Below are positions 34,940-43,816 of a stretch of DNA of 64,000 nucleotides, piece after piece. Both the position numbers and the translations under genes were made by a program. Position 1 is the stretch's first letter, and each line of letters begins with the position of its first letter. Origin of the DNA: Citricoccus sp. K5 (GTDB taxonomy: Bacteria > Actinomycetota > Actinomycetes > Actinomycetales > Micrococcaceae); the NCBI RefSeq assembly GCF_902506195.1, contig NZ_LR732817.1, positions 1,192,909 to 1,256,908 of the forward strand. Reading direction: 5' to 3'. Under the pieces are notes generated by a model. That model ran no database searches. It was given only the letters and a program-made list of their open reading frames with translations, and was not told where the DNA came from.

Positions 34940-35761
34940 ATGTCGAACGAACTCGAGGGCAAGGTCGCCTTCATCACCGGTGCCGCCCGTGGCCAGGGCC
35001 GCGCCCATGCCGTCAAGCTGGCGAGCATGGGCGCGGACATCGTGGCCGTGGACATCGCCGGCCCCGTGGCCGATTTCCTCCCCTACCCCGCAGCCACGCC
35101 CGATGACCTCGTGGAGACCGTGCGGTTGGTGGAGGAACTCGACCGCCGCATCCTGGGGGTGGAGGCCGACGTCCGGGACCGCGATGCCCTCAAGGGTGCT
35201 GCCGACCGGGCCGTGGCCGAACTCGGCAGCCTCGACATCGTGGTGGCCAACGCCGGGATCTGTGAACCCGCCAAATGGCAGGACATTTCGCAGCAGTCCT
35301 GGCAGGACACCATCGACATCAACCTCACCGGCGTGTGGAACACCATCACCGCCACCGCCCAACACCTGATCGACGGCGGCAAGGGGGGCGCGATCGTGAT
35401 CACCTCAAGCTACGCCGGCAAGAAGGTGCAGCCGATGATGATCCACTACACGGCGTCCAAGCACGCCCTTGTGGGGCTGACCCGCGGCTTCGCGATCGAA
35501 CTGGGCCCTCACAACATCAGGGTGAACTCCGTGCATCCGGGCGCCGTGGCCACCCCGATGGGCGGCGGCGACACCGTGGACCGGATCGAGGCGTCCACCC
35601 GGGAAAACCCGAAGGTCAACCAGATGGGCCAGGCGTTCCTGGAACCGGGTTGGATGGAGCCCGAGGCCATTGCCAACGCGGTGGCATTCCTCGTCTCCCC
35701 AGCCTCGGCCACGATCACCTCGGAGCACCTCAGCGTCGATCAGGGCATGCAGTACTTCTGA
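34940..35761 (+). CDS. Mycofactocin-coupled SDR dehydrogenase 4
   Basis: 273 residues. ITGAARGQGRAHA, NAGICEPAKWQ, SSYAGKKVQ and YTASKHALVG are the SDR elements, and the insert ahead of EADVRDRDAL (DLVETVRLVEELDRR) again marks TIGR03971. GAACGGAGC precedes the ATG. It follows mftD by 51 bases and is the last gene of the mft run. Its NG/Ser region and C-terminus (TITSEHLSVDQGMQYF) are less like SDR 1-3, so another substrate is likely. Confidence 0.86.
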   Translation: MSNELEGKVAFITGAARGQGRAHAVKLASMGADIVAVDIAGPVADFLPYPAATPDDLVETVRLVEELDRRILGVEADVRDRDALKGAADRAVAELGSLDIVVANAGICEPAKWQDISQQSWQDTIDINLTGVWNTITATAQHLIDGGKGGAIVITSSYAGKKVQPMMIHYTASKHALVGLTRGFAIELGPHNIRVNSVHPGAVATPMGGGDTVDRIEASTRENPKVNQMGQAFLEPGWMEPEAIANAVAFLVSPASATITSEHLSVDQGMQYF

Positions 35762-35813
35762 GCTGGGCATCCGCCCTGGGGCGCTGGTCAGCCACCTCGG
35801 CGACTATCGTGTG

Positions 35814-36605
35814 ATGAGAGGCACACGAGGAGGAGGAGCCCTGGCTGGCGAGGATCAACGAAGCATGCTGTCCAGGATGGCGTCCATCCTCCGAGCCTTC
35901 GAGCGGGGCGCGGAGGAACTGACCGCCACCGAGGTCAGCCGCCGGACCGGGCTGCCGGCCTCCACCTGCCACCGGATCATGCGTTCCCTGGCCGAGGAGG
36001 GAGTGCTGGAGATCGGCGAGGGGCACCGCTATCACGTGGGCCTGTGGCTGTGGGAGGTGGCTGCCCACGCGCCGCGGTCCGGCGGGGTGCAGCAGGCGGC
36101 ACTGCCGTTCATGCAGGACCTCTTGGACATCACCGGTCACCCGGTCCACCTGGCCGTGCGGGAGGGGTCGCAAGCAGTCTTCATCGAACGGATGTCACAT
36201 TGGCGTGCGCGGAACTCCCGGCCCTACATCGGCAGCCACTATCCGCTGCACCTGACCTCGGTGGGATTGATGCTGCTGGCCCATGCGCCCGTGGAGGTCC
36301 AGGAGGACTACCTGACGGGCCGCCTGGAGCAGCGGACGCCCTTGACCGTCACCAGTCCCCAGGAACTGCGGCGGATGTTGGCCTCGATCAGGTCACGCGG
36401 CTTCGCCGTCAGTGACCGCCAGGTCGTCATGGATGCCATCTCGGTGGCGGCGCCGATCCGTGACACCCATAGCCAGGTCATCGCGGCCCTGTCCGTCAAC
36501 ACGCCCCTGGGGAGCCTGAAGGAACAGACCATGGCGCATGCCGTTCAGACGACCGCCTTGGCCATCACGAGGTCCATGGCACTGAACGTCCAGATGAATC
36601 GGTAA
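35814..36605 (+). CDS. IclR-family transcriptional regulator
   Basis: 263 residues. The winged HTH is at about 18-80 (ASILRAFERGAEELTATEVS, then GLPASTCHRIMRSLAEEGVL), followed by the IclR effector domain (LTSVGLMLLAHAPVEVQE and ISVAAPIRDTHSQVIAALSV). ATG 35814 has no ribosome site, but GACTAT at 35801-35806 is a possible -10 element that would make the mRNA leaderless. ATG 35865 is a shorter alternative, behind a GGAGGAGGAG run that is too distant to serve it well. It probably governs the importer/dehydratase operon downstream. Confidence 0.82.
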   Translation: MRGTRGGGALAGEDQRSMLSRMASILRAFERGAEELTATEVSRRTGLPASTCHRIMRSLAEEGVLEIGEGHRYHVGLWLWEVAAHAPRSGGVQQAALPFMQDLLDITGHPVHLAVREGSQAVFIERMSHWRARNSRPYIGSHYPLHLTSVGLMLLAHAPVEVQEDYLTGRLEQRTPLTVTSPQELRRMLASIRSRGFAVSDRQVVMDAISVAAPIRDTHSQVIAALSVNTPLGSLKEQTMAHAVQTTALAITRSMALNVQMNR

Positions 36606-36627
36606 TTCTCATCTCGTAGTGTGACTC

Positions 36628-36648
36628 AGATCTCACTGACTGAGATCT
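36628..36648. promoter_or_regulatory. Perfect palindrome, candidate IclR operator
   Basis: AGATCTCA (36628-36635) and TGAGATCT (36641-36648) are exact inverted arms around CTGAC. It lies between the IclR stop and the binding-protein gene, 67 bases before ATG 36716. It is not followed by a T-run, so an operator is likelier than a terminator. Which protein binds is not shown. Confidence 0.6.
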
Positions 36649-36715
36649 CTGTAGAGCCGCGTCGCCCCCGTTGGCAAAGTCGTGTTCGGCGATCCACCCG
36701 AACAAGGAGTCAACG

Positions 36716-37789
36716 ATGTCCCTGCAATCCCCGCTCGTCCGTTCCCAGGTCAACCGGCGCGGTTTCCTTGCCGGCACCCTGGGGCTGTCGGCACTCGGCA
36801 TGACCGGCCTTCTCACCAGCTGCGGTACCGCGTCCTCCGGTGCAGCGGGCGGTGGTGAGGGCGGAACCGCGCCGTTCACGTACCTGAGCTACCTGCCGAT
36901 GGAGACCCTCTCGGTGGCTCCCGAACTGCTGGCGGACGCCGGCGGCCACTTCGAGAACCACGGCCTCCAGGTCACGTTCCAGTCCACGAAGGGCTCACCC
37001 CAGGCCATCCAGACTCTCGTGGCCGGGGCGGGGCCGCTGACCCGAGTGGGGGCCATCGACCTGATCACGGCAGCTGCGGACGGACAGCCCCTCGTCAACG
37101 TGGGCAGCATCGTGCGCGGCTCATCCATCCGCATCCTCAACGCCACGGCGAACCCGCTGGAGAAGCCCGAGGACTTCCTCGGCAAGACCATCGGAGTGCC
37201 CTCCGAGGGCGGTACCAGCGACAAGTCGCTCTCCCTGATGCTGCACAAGGCCGGGCTGAACCCCGACGACGTCGCACGCCAGGTCGTCGGCCTGGGCCCC
37301 GGGACCTTCGAACTGGTCAAGCGCGGGGACATCGCCGGGTACATGGTCAGTATCGACCAGGCCATCGTCACCCAGCAGCAGTTCGAGGGCGAAGCCCAGG
37401 CCTTCGATGCCGGCGATGCCGTTCGCGCCGACTCCCAGATCTACACCGCCACCCAGCAGTCGCTGGAGGAGCACGGGGAGAACATCAAGGCGTACCTGGC
37501 CGCCATCCGGGATGCCGTCCAGGAGATCGTCGACGACGAGTCACTGGAATCGGTCATCGAGACGATGCGGTCGAAGTACTCCTTCGGGTCCCTGGACGAT
37601 GACGCCGTCGCCAAGGAATCACTGAGCCAGAGCAGGGATCTCTGGACCGCCAAGGGGACCCAGCCGCTCCTCACCACGGACGAGGGCTACTGGGCCGAAG
37701 GATACGAGGAACTCGTGGCCGCCGGGATGGTCGAGGCCGGCTCGGACCCGTTGAAGTGGCTGGACAACAGTTACCTTCCGGCCTCCTGA
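36716..37789 (+). CDS. ABC substrate-binding lipoprotein with Tat-type signal (NMT1/SsuA-like)
   Basis: 357 residues. The signal peptide has a twin-arginine NRRGFLAGTLG and a lipobox LLTSC, so the folded lipoprotein is probably exported by Tat and anchored outside. The mature chain has the NMT1/SsuA pattern: TYLSYLPMETLSVAPELLAD, then VAGAGPLTRVGAIDL and GKTIGVPSEGGTSDKSL. AAGGAG sits 7 bases before ATG 36716. It begins the operon that ends in aconitase X. The ligand is unknown; family members bind sulfonates, pyrimidine precursors or aromatic acids. Confidence 0.87.
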   Translation: MSLQSPLVRSQVNRRGFLAGTLGLSALGMTGLLTSCGTASSGAAGGGEGGTAPFTYLSYLPMETLSVAPELLADAGGHFENHGLQVTFQSTKGSPQAIQTLVAGAGPLTRVGAIDLITAAADGQPLVNVGSIVRGSSIRILNATANPLEKPEDFLGKTIGVPSEGGTSDKSLSLMLHKAGLNPDDVARQVVGLGPGTFELVKRGDIAGYMVSIDQAIVTQQQFEGEAQAFDAGDAVRADSQIYTATQQSLEEHGENIKAYLAAIRDAVQEIVDDESLESVIETMRSKYSFGSLDDDAVAKESLSQSRDLWTAKGTQPLLTTDEGYWAEGYEELVAAGMVEAGSDPLKWLDNSYLPAS

Positions 37790-37815
37790 GATCCGCCCAT
37801 CCCCGAGGAGCAATC

Positions 37816-38664
37816 ATGAGCATGCAAACCCAGCCCATCGTGGCCACGCCTGAGACCGCAGTGCCGGACTCGAGTCCAGAGATCCGGATCTCCGGACTTG
37901 GCAAGACCTACAAGACCGAGCGAGGGACCACCCACGCGCTCTCCGACATCAACCTGGACATCCGCAAGGAGGAGTTCGTCTCCCTGATCGGCCGTTCCGG
38001 GTGCGGCAAGACGACGCTGCTGCGCATCATGGCCGGACTGGTCCCGCCCACCGCCGGTCACGTCGAGATCGGCGGACGGGCCCTGTGGCACCAGGAGACG
38101 GTCGACTCGTCCGTCATCCGCCGTCTCGGCGTCGTGTTCCAGGATTCGAACCTCTTCCCCTGGTACAACATCGAGGACAACATCGCCCTGCCCCTGCGCC
38201 TGCGCGGTGTCAAGAAGAACGAACGGCGGGACCGGGTCCGGGAACTGGCCGAACTGGTGGGGCTGCAGAACTTCCTGCCCAACTATCCCCGCGAGCTGTC
38301 CGGCGGCATGCGCCAGCGGGTGGCCATCGCCCGGGCGCTCAGTGACAACCCCGAACTCCTCCTGATGGATGAGCCGTTCGGCGCCCTGGACGCGTTGACC
38401 AGGGAAAAGATGAACATGGAGATCCAGCGCATCGCCCTGGCCACCCGAGCCACCGTCGTCTTCGTCACCCATGACATCGACGAGGCCGTGGCCCTGGGGG
38501 ACCGGGTCGTCCACCTCACTCCGCGCCCCGGTCGCATCAAGGATGTCGTCGAGGTCCCCCTGGCCCGGCCCCGCGGGCTCGAGATCAAGAAGGACGCCGC
38601 CTTCCACGGGCTGGTCGGGAACCTGCACACCTCACTGAACGAAGAGGACGACCATGAATCGTAA
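37816..38664 (+). CDS. ABC transporter ATP-binding protein (SsuB/TauB type)
   Basis: 282 residues. Walker A GRSGCGKTT, Q-loop FQDSNLFPWYN, signature LSGGMRQRVAIARAL, Walker B LLLMDEPFGALD and H-loop VFVTHDIDEAV are all intact. The N-terminal 25 residues are a variable leader. The gene shares 11 bases with the permease gene that follows, showing tight coupling. It supplies energy for uptake by the Tat-exported binding protein and the downstream permease. Confidence 0.92.
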   Translation: MSMQTQPIVATPETAVPDSSPEIRISGLGKTYKTERGTTHALSDINLDIRKEEFVSLIGRSGCGKTTLLRIMAGLVPPTAGHVEIGGRALWHQETVDSSVIRRLGVVFQDSNLFPWYNIEDNIALPLRLRGVKKNERRDRVRELAELVGLQNFLPNYPRELSGGMRQRVAIARALSDNPELLLMDEPFGALDALTREKMNMEIQRIALATRATVVFVTHDIDEAVALGDRVVHLTPRPGRIKDVVEVPLARPRGLEIKKDAAFHGLVGNLHTSLNEEDDHES

Positions 38665-39448
38665 GAAGCTGCTGAAGGTCCTGCCGTGGATCACCACTCC
38701 CGGACTCCTCGTGGTGTTGTTCGTGATCTGGGAGCTGAGCGTCAAGGCGCTCGACGTCTCCCCGCTCATCCTGCCTCCGCCGACCATGATCTTCGAGAAT
38801 CTCGGGGAACTCCTCGCCCAGCCCACCACCTGGGACAACGTGCGGGTGACCGTCATCGAGATCGTCCTCGGCTTCCTGGCCGGAGTCCTGGCGGGTGTCC
38901 TCGTCGGGGTCATCCTGGGGAAGCTGCCGCTGGTGGAGGCCAGCGTCCGGCCCTTGATCATCGCCCTGGAGGTAGTGCCGAAGGTCGCCCTCATCCCGCT
39001 GTTCGTCATCTGGTTCGGGTTCGGCATGACCACCAAGGTCATCATCGCCGGCCTCCTGGCCTTCTTCCCCGTCATGCTCAACGTCCTGCTGGGCGTGCGC
39101 TCCGTGGACCGGGGGCACCGGGACCTGATGCAGAGCATCAACGCCAGCCGGTGGCAGACCTTCCGGCACCTGGAGTACAAGAGCATGATGCCGCACGTCT
39201 TCGCCGGCATGGAGACGGCCATCGTGCTGGCGGTGATCGGCACCATCGTCGGCGAGTACCTGGGTGGCAACGAGGGACTGGGCTACATGGTGGTGAAGAC
39301 CCTCAACGAGCTCAATGCACCGGCGTTGTTCGCGGTCATCCTGATGCTGGCCACCGTGGGACTGATCATGTACTTCATCGTGACCTCCTTCAAGCGCGTG
39401 GCGATCCCCTGGCACGAATCCGTCTATGGGCGAAAGGACGTGGGCTGA
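38654..39448 (+). CDS. ABC transporter permease (SsuC/TauC type)
   Basis: 264 residues, with about six transmembrane helices and the EAA-type loop around residues 150-175 (MQSINASRWQTFRHLEYKSM) that contacts the ATPase. The N-terminal segment ILPPPTMIFENLGELL is typical of SsuC/TauC permeases. The stop codon abuts the start of the IlvD-like gene with no gap, so uptake and catabolism are one translational unit. Confidence 0.9.
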   Translation: MNRKKLLKVLPWITTPGLLVVLFVIWELSVKALDVSPLILPPPTMIFENLGELLAQPTTWDNVRVTVIEIVLGFLAGVLAGVLVGVILGKLPLVEASVRPLIIALEVVPKVALIPLFVIWFGFGMTTKVIIAGLLAFFPVMLNVLLGVRSVDRGHRDLMQSINASRWQTFRHLEYKSMMPHVFAGMETAIVLAVIGTIVGEYLGGNEGLGYMVVKTLNELNAPALFAVILMLATVGLIMYFIVTSFKRVAIPWHESVYGRKDVG

Positions 39449-41164
39449 ATGGAGCTGCGCAGCAACTTCCCCGTCGGCTCTCCCCGGTGGGCGACCCGCC
39501 GGACGCAATGGAAGGCACTCGGCCTCAGTGACGAGGATGTGATCAAGCCGAAGATCGCCGTGGTCAACTCCTCCTCGAAACTCTCACCCTGCTTCAGCCA
39601 TCTCGACGCCATCGCCGACCAGGTGGCCGAAGCCATCCGGGAGGCCGGGGCCGTGGGCTTCGAGATCCGAACGGTGGCACCCACCGACTTCATCATGGCC
39701 GCCGGGGGCCGGGGCGGCTATGTCCTGTCCAGCAGGGACCTGCTGGCCAATGACATCGAGGCGGCCGTGGAGGGCGGCCAACTGGACGGCATGATCTGTC
39801 TGGCCTCGTGCGACAAGACGACACCGGGCCAGCTGATGGCGGCCGGGCGGATCAACGTGCCCACCATCGTGGTGCCCTGCGGATACCAGCCCTGCGGAAT
39901 CCTGGACAACGGCGAGCCCGCGGACATCGAGGAGGTCTTCCTGAAGGCCGGCCACGTGGCCACCGGAGGCATCACCATCGAGGACCTCTGCACGATCAGC
40001 GACCGGGCCATCGCCGGCCCTGGCGTCTGCACCGGCATGGGAACCGCCAACACCATGCACATCATGGCTGAGGCACTCGGCATGAGCCTGCCGGGATCGG
40101 CGCCCGTGGCGGCCAATAGCCCCGCGATGTGGGAGAACGCGCGTGCCTCCGCCCGGACCATCGTCGAGGCGGTGTTGGTCCAGCGTCGTCCCCGGGACAT
40201 CCTGACCCCGGGCGCCTTCCGCAACGCCGTCGCGGCCGTACTGGCCGTGAGCGGATCGATCAACAGCGTCAAGCATCTGCAGGCCATCGCTGTGGAATCC
40301 GGAGTGGACGTGGACATCAGTGCCCTGTTCGCCGAACTCGGCCGCGAGGTGGGACCACTCACAGCCATCCGGCCGAGTGGACCTGACAGCATCGAAGACC
40401 TGGAGGCGGCCGGGGGAGCCCTCGGCGTCCTCACGCAGCTGCAGCCCGTCCTGGATCTCGAGGTCGCCACCATCGGCGGACGCACATTGGGCGAGGTCCT
40501 GCAGCGGGCACCGGAGCCGGACGCCAGCATCATCCACCCCCTGCACGAGCCTCGCGCCACACACGCCACCATCCAGATCCTGTACGGGTCCCTGGCGCCG
40601 GCCGGTTCGATTGTCAAACTCTCCGCCACCGAGCGACGGCAGGACAGCTTCGAGGGCCCTGCCCGGGTCTTCGAGGATGCGGCGGAGGCCATCGCGGCCA
40701 TCAACGCACATCAGGTCGAGGCGGGGACCGTGCTGGTCCTGCGCGGCCTGGGACCCTCCGGCACGCCGGGGATGGGTATGGCCTCCAACGTCGTGTTCGC
40801 CCTCAATGGTGCCGGACTCACCGGTCAGGTGGCGGTGGTGACCGATGGCCAGCTCTCCGGGCTCGTGAACCAGGGCATCGTCGTCGGCGAGGTCAAGCCG
40901 GAAGGAGCCGTGGAGGGGCCCCTCGGGCTGGTCCACGAGGGCGACCGGATCCGGGCCGATATCCCGGCCAGGACCGTCGACCTGCTCGTCTCCGGGGACG
41001 AACTCGAGCGACGCCGGCTGACCCAGCCGGTCCGCGAACCCGCCGCGACCAAGGGGTGGCTGGGCGTCTATGCCCGGACCGTCACGCCGCTCGAACACGG
41101 CGCCACCCTGGTCGCCGAGGCCGCCCCAGCACTGCAGCACCACCACTACGCCAAGGACTCCTGA
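39449..41164 (+). CDS. IlvD/Edd-family Fe-S dehydratase
   Basis: 571 residues. The three cluster cysteines of the family are present: Cys48 in KLSPCFSH, Cys121 in LASCDKTTPG and Cys194 in GPGVCTGMG. Also visible are IRPSGPDSIEDLEAAGG and, near the C-terminus, a GQLSGLVNQGIVVGEVKPE region like the C-terminal swivel of dihydroxy-acid dehydratases. The substrate is probably a sugar acid or a 2,3-dihydroxy acid. It is unlikely to be the biosynthetic IlvD, because it sits in an IclR-linked catabolic operon. It shares its start with the permease stop and overlaps the next gene by 1 base. Confidence 0.87.
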   Translation: MELRSNFPVGSPRWATRRTQWKALGLSDEDVIKPKIAVVNSSSKLSPCFSHLDAIADQVAEAIREAGAVGFEIRTVAPTDFIMAAGGRGGYVLSSRDLLANDIEAAVEGGQLDGMICLASCDKTTPGQLMAAGRINVPTIVVPCGYQPCGILDNGEPADIEEVFLKAGHVATGGITIEDLCTISDRAIAGPGVCTGMGTANTMHIMAEALGMSLPGSAPVAANSPAMWENARASARTIVEAVLVQRRPRDILTPGAFRNAVAAVLAVSGSINSVKHLQAIAVESGVDVDISALFAELGREVGPLTAIRPSGPDSIEDLEAAGGALGVLTQLQPVLDLEVATIGGRTLGEVLQRAPEPDASIIHPLHEPRATHATIQILYGSLAPAGSIVKLSATERRQDSFEGPARVFEDAAEAIAAINAHQVEAGTVLVLRGLGPSGTPGMGMASNVVFALNGAGLTGQVAVVTDGQLSGLVNQGIVVGEVKPEGAVEGPLGLVHEGDRIRADIPARTVDLLVSGDELERRRLTQPVREPAATKGWLGVYARTVTPLEHGATLVAEAAPALQHHHYAKDS

Positions 41165-42549
41165 TGCCCCACAAACTGACCGACGTGAAGATCCACACCG
41201 TCACGAAACCACCGAGCGGACCGCTGGAGGAGCTGCGCGGCGACCTGTGCGTCGTCGGCGCCGGCATCGCCGGCGTCTCCGCCGCCCTGACCGCGGCGGG
41301 TCTGGGCCGGCGGGTGATCCTCGTGGACGCCCTGCCCATGCTGGGCGGGCAGTGCGCGAACTCCCTGATCGGACTGTTCTGCGGCGTCTACGGCAACGGG
41401 CCGGAGTACCGACAGCTCACGCACGGCCTCTTCGACCGGATGTTCCCCGACCTGGAGAAGACCGGCGATCTCTCCTACAACCACCGCCACACCATCACGG
41501 TGAACTATGACGAGCACGCCGTGGGCCGCTGGATGGAACGCGAGATCGTCCAGTCGGGAGTGGTTCCCGTGACCGGAGCCTCCATCCTCTCGGTGGACAA
41601 CGACGCCGGCCACCTGCGGTCAGTGACGTTCGCGACTCGCTACGGACTGCTGAAGGTCGAGGCGGACGCCTTCATCGACGCCTCCGGCGACGCGGCGCTG
41701 ACCTGGGAGGCCGGCCTCGAATGCCGGGTTCCGGAACGGACCATCTGGGGATCGCAGCAGGTGCGCGTCGAGGGGCTCGTCCCCTCGGCTGCGCCGGAAC
41801 CCCAGGATCTGGCCCAGAGCGTGTACGATCACGCCGAGGAGTACGGGCTGATCCGTCGGGACGGGCTGGCCTTCTTCTTCCCCGGCCGGGACACGGCGGT
41901 GCTGAACATGACCCATATCGAATCTCCTCTCGAGGCTGTGGGGGCCGCTGAGGCCCAACTGCGCGGCAAGGACCAGGCGGATCGCGTCATCCGATTCCTC
42001 CGGGACCATCATCCGGCGGCCTTCGGCCAGGCGTCGGTCCGCTTCTATGGCCTTCCGGGACGGCGCCAGACCCGATGGATCGCCGGTGAGCACCAGCTCA
42101 CCGAACACGAGGTCCGCTCAGGGTTCCGGTTCGAGGATTCAATCGCCCGGACCTCCTGGCCCATCGAACTGCATGACCAGCCCGAGGGGTACGTCTGGGA
42201 GCAATTCGACGGCGATCACGTGCACTATGTGCCCCTGGGCAGCATCACCCCCCGAGGCGCCGTCAACCTGCTGGCTGCCGGACGGTGCGTGGACGGCGAC
42301 GCCGCCGCCCTCTCCAGCATCCGTGTGATGGGGCCCTGCGCAGCCATGGGTGAGGCCGCGGCTCACGCGCTCGACCTGGCCGACGGCGGCCCCGTGGCCG
42401 AGATCGACCGGGCCCAGTTGCGCGAACGCATCAGGGCCAATATCGGTCCGGATGAAGCCGGAGACGGTGCGGGTCCGGCCGGGGCGCCAGCCAGCGACCG
42501 TCATGAGGAGAAAGACGAAGACAAGGAGTCCCTCCATGCTGCTCACTGA
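41164..42549 (+). CDS. FAD-dependent oxidoreductase (PF12831-like)
   Basis: 461 residues. The dinucleotide site is VVGAGIAGVSAALTAAGLG near residue 30, followed by GGQCANSLIGLFCGVYG, the hallmark of FAD_oxidored proteins that often oxidise sugar- or hydroxy-acid-like compounds. A C-terminal FAD contact is AVNLLAAGRCVDGDAAAL. The last 40 residues are charged and low-complexity. ATG 41164 overlaps the previous stop, and the 3' end overlaps aconitase X by 14 bases. It probably oxidises or reduces an intermediate between the two dehydratases (inference). Confidence 0.85.
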   Translation: MPHKLTDVKIHTVTKPPSGPLEELRGDLCVVGAGIAGVSAALTAAGLGRRVILVDALPMLGGQCANSLIGLFCGVYGNGPEYRQLTHGLFDRMFPDLEKTGDLSYNHRHTITVNYDEHAVGRWMEREIVQSGVVPVTGASILSVDNDAGHLRSVTFATRYGLLKVEADAFIDASGDAALTWEAGLECRVPERTIWGSQQVRVEGLVPSAAPEPQDLAQSVYDHAEEYGLIRRDGLAFFFPGRDTAVLNMTHIESPLEAVGAAEAQLRGKDQADRVIRFLRDHHPAAFGQASVRFYGLPGRRQTRWIAGEHQLTEHEVRSGFRFEDSIARTSWPIELHDQPEGYVWEQFDGDHVHYVPLGSITPRGAVNLLAAGRCVDGDAAALSSIRVMGPCAAMGEAAAHALDLADGGPVAEIDRAQLRERIRANIGPDEAGDGAGPAGAPASDRHEEKDEDKESLHAAH

Positions 42550-43816
42550 TGATGACCGGGCCATGCGGGACGGGCGGGACGGTGACGCCGTAGCGGCGGC
42601 CATGGACCTGCTGGTCCGCTACGGGGAGGGGCTGGGGGCCGAGAGACTGTGCAGTGTCCGCAATGTGGCCGGAACCTCCACTCAGCCCACCCCTGCGAAG
42701 GAGAAGATCGCCGCCGAGGGCGGCTGGAACAAGGCGTACGCCGTCATCAATCTTGACTGCGATGACGAGATCGAGATCCCCAAGATGCGGGTCCCCACGT
42801 GCCAATTGCAGCACGGATTCAGTGCCGATGCCCTCAATGTCACCCCCTACAACCCCCACCTGGTGGAGCTGCAGGCCGACGCCGAGGCCTTCGCGAGTGA
42901 CCGGGGCATCAACATCCTGGCCACATGCACGCCCTACCAGGTGGGCAACCTGCCCGTGCGGGGAGAGCACATCGCCTGGATGGAGTCCTCAGCGGTGGTC
43001 TACGCGAACTCGGTCATCGGGGCCAAGTCCAATTGCGAGGGCACCGCGTCGACGGGAGCGGCCGGCCTGACCGGCCGCATCCCCTATTGGGGCAACCACC
43101 TGGATGAGAACCGTCACGGATCCCACCTCATCCGGGCGGACGTGGCCATCGACTCCTTCCTGGACTGGGGACTGTTCGGGTACTTCGCGGGGCACGTGGT
43201 CCAGGAGGAGCGGCCCGTCCTGACGGGGGAGCTGGCCCTTCCCACCCAGGGCGACCTGAAGCACCTCGGGGCTGCCCTGGCGACCACCGGGGGTGTGGAG
43301 ATCTTCCACCTGCCGGGCGTCACGCCGGAGGCACCCTCGGTGGAGGCCGCCTTCGGCCCGGATAAGATCCCGGAACCCGTGGCGTACACCGCGTCGGATC
43401 GACGCCAGATGTACGAACTGCTCAACAACCAGGGGGACACCGAGGACGTCGACTTCGTGTTGCTGGGCTGTCCCCATGCCTCCCTGGACCAGCTGGGCGA
43501 GATCGCAGCGCTGCTGGACGGGCGGACACTGCATCCCGGGACGGAACTCTGGATCATGACGCCGCGGGCCTTGCGGGCCGTGGCTGACCGCAACGGCTAC
43601 ACGGAGGTCATCCAGCGTGCCGGAGGGCGCCTCCTGACGGACTCCTGTCCGGCCATGTCCCGGACAGCGCCGAAGGGCACACGGGTCTTCGCCACCGACA
43701 GTGCCAAGCAGGCCCACTATCTGCCCGCCATCCTCGGGATCGAAGCCTGGTTCGGCACCACAGCGGACTGCGTGCAGGCCGCGATCACCGGGACTTGGAA
43801 AGGAGAGCTGTCATGA
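42536..43816 (+). CDS. Aconitase X, catalytic (large) subunit
   Basis: 426 residues of the AcnX_cat family. Seen are VRNVAGTSTQPTPAKEKIA, ATCTPYQVGNLPVRGEHIAW, SNCEGTASTGAAGLTGRIPY, LLGCPHASLDQLGEI and the late TDSCPAMS cysteine, which supply Fe-S ligands and active-site residues. Bacterial AcnX enzymes known to date dehydrate cis-3-hydroxy-L-proline; archaeal ones act on phosphomevalonate. No pyrroline-carboxylate reductase is nearby, so the hydroxyproline role is doubtful here. AAGGAG lies 8 bases before ATG 42536; the 3' end overlaps the small subunit by 4 bases. Confidence 0.9.
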   Translation: MLLTDDDRAMRDGRDGDAVAAAMDLLVRYGEGLGAERLCSVRNVAGTSTQPTPAKEKIAAEGGWNKAYAVINLDCDDEIEIPKMRVPTCQLQHGFSADALNVTPYNPHLVELQADAEAFASDRGINILATCTPYQVGNLPVRGEHIAWMESSAVVYANSVIGAKSNCEGTASTGAAGLTGRIPYWGNHLDENRHGSHLIRADVAIDSFLDWGLFGYFAGHVVQEERPVLTGELALPTQGDLKHLGAALATTGGVEIFHLPGVTPEAPSVEAAFGPDKIPEPVAYTASDRRQMYELLNNQGDTEDVDFVLLGCPHASLDQLGEIAALLDGRTLHPGTELWIMTPRALRAVADRNGYTEVIQRAGGRLLTDSCPAMSRTAPKGTRVFATDSAKQAHYLPAILGIEAWFGTTADCVQAAITGTWKGELS

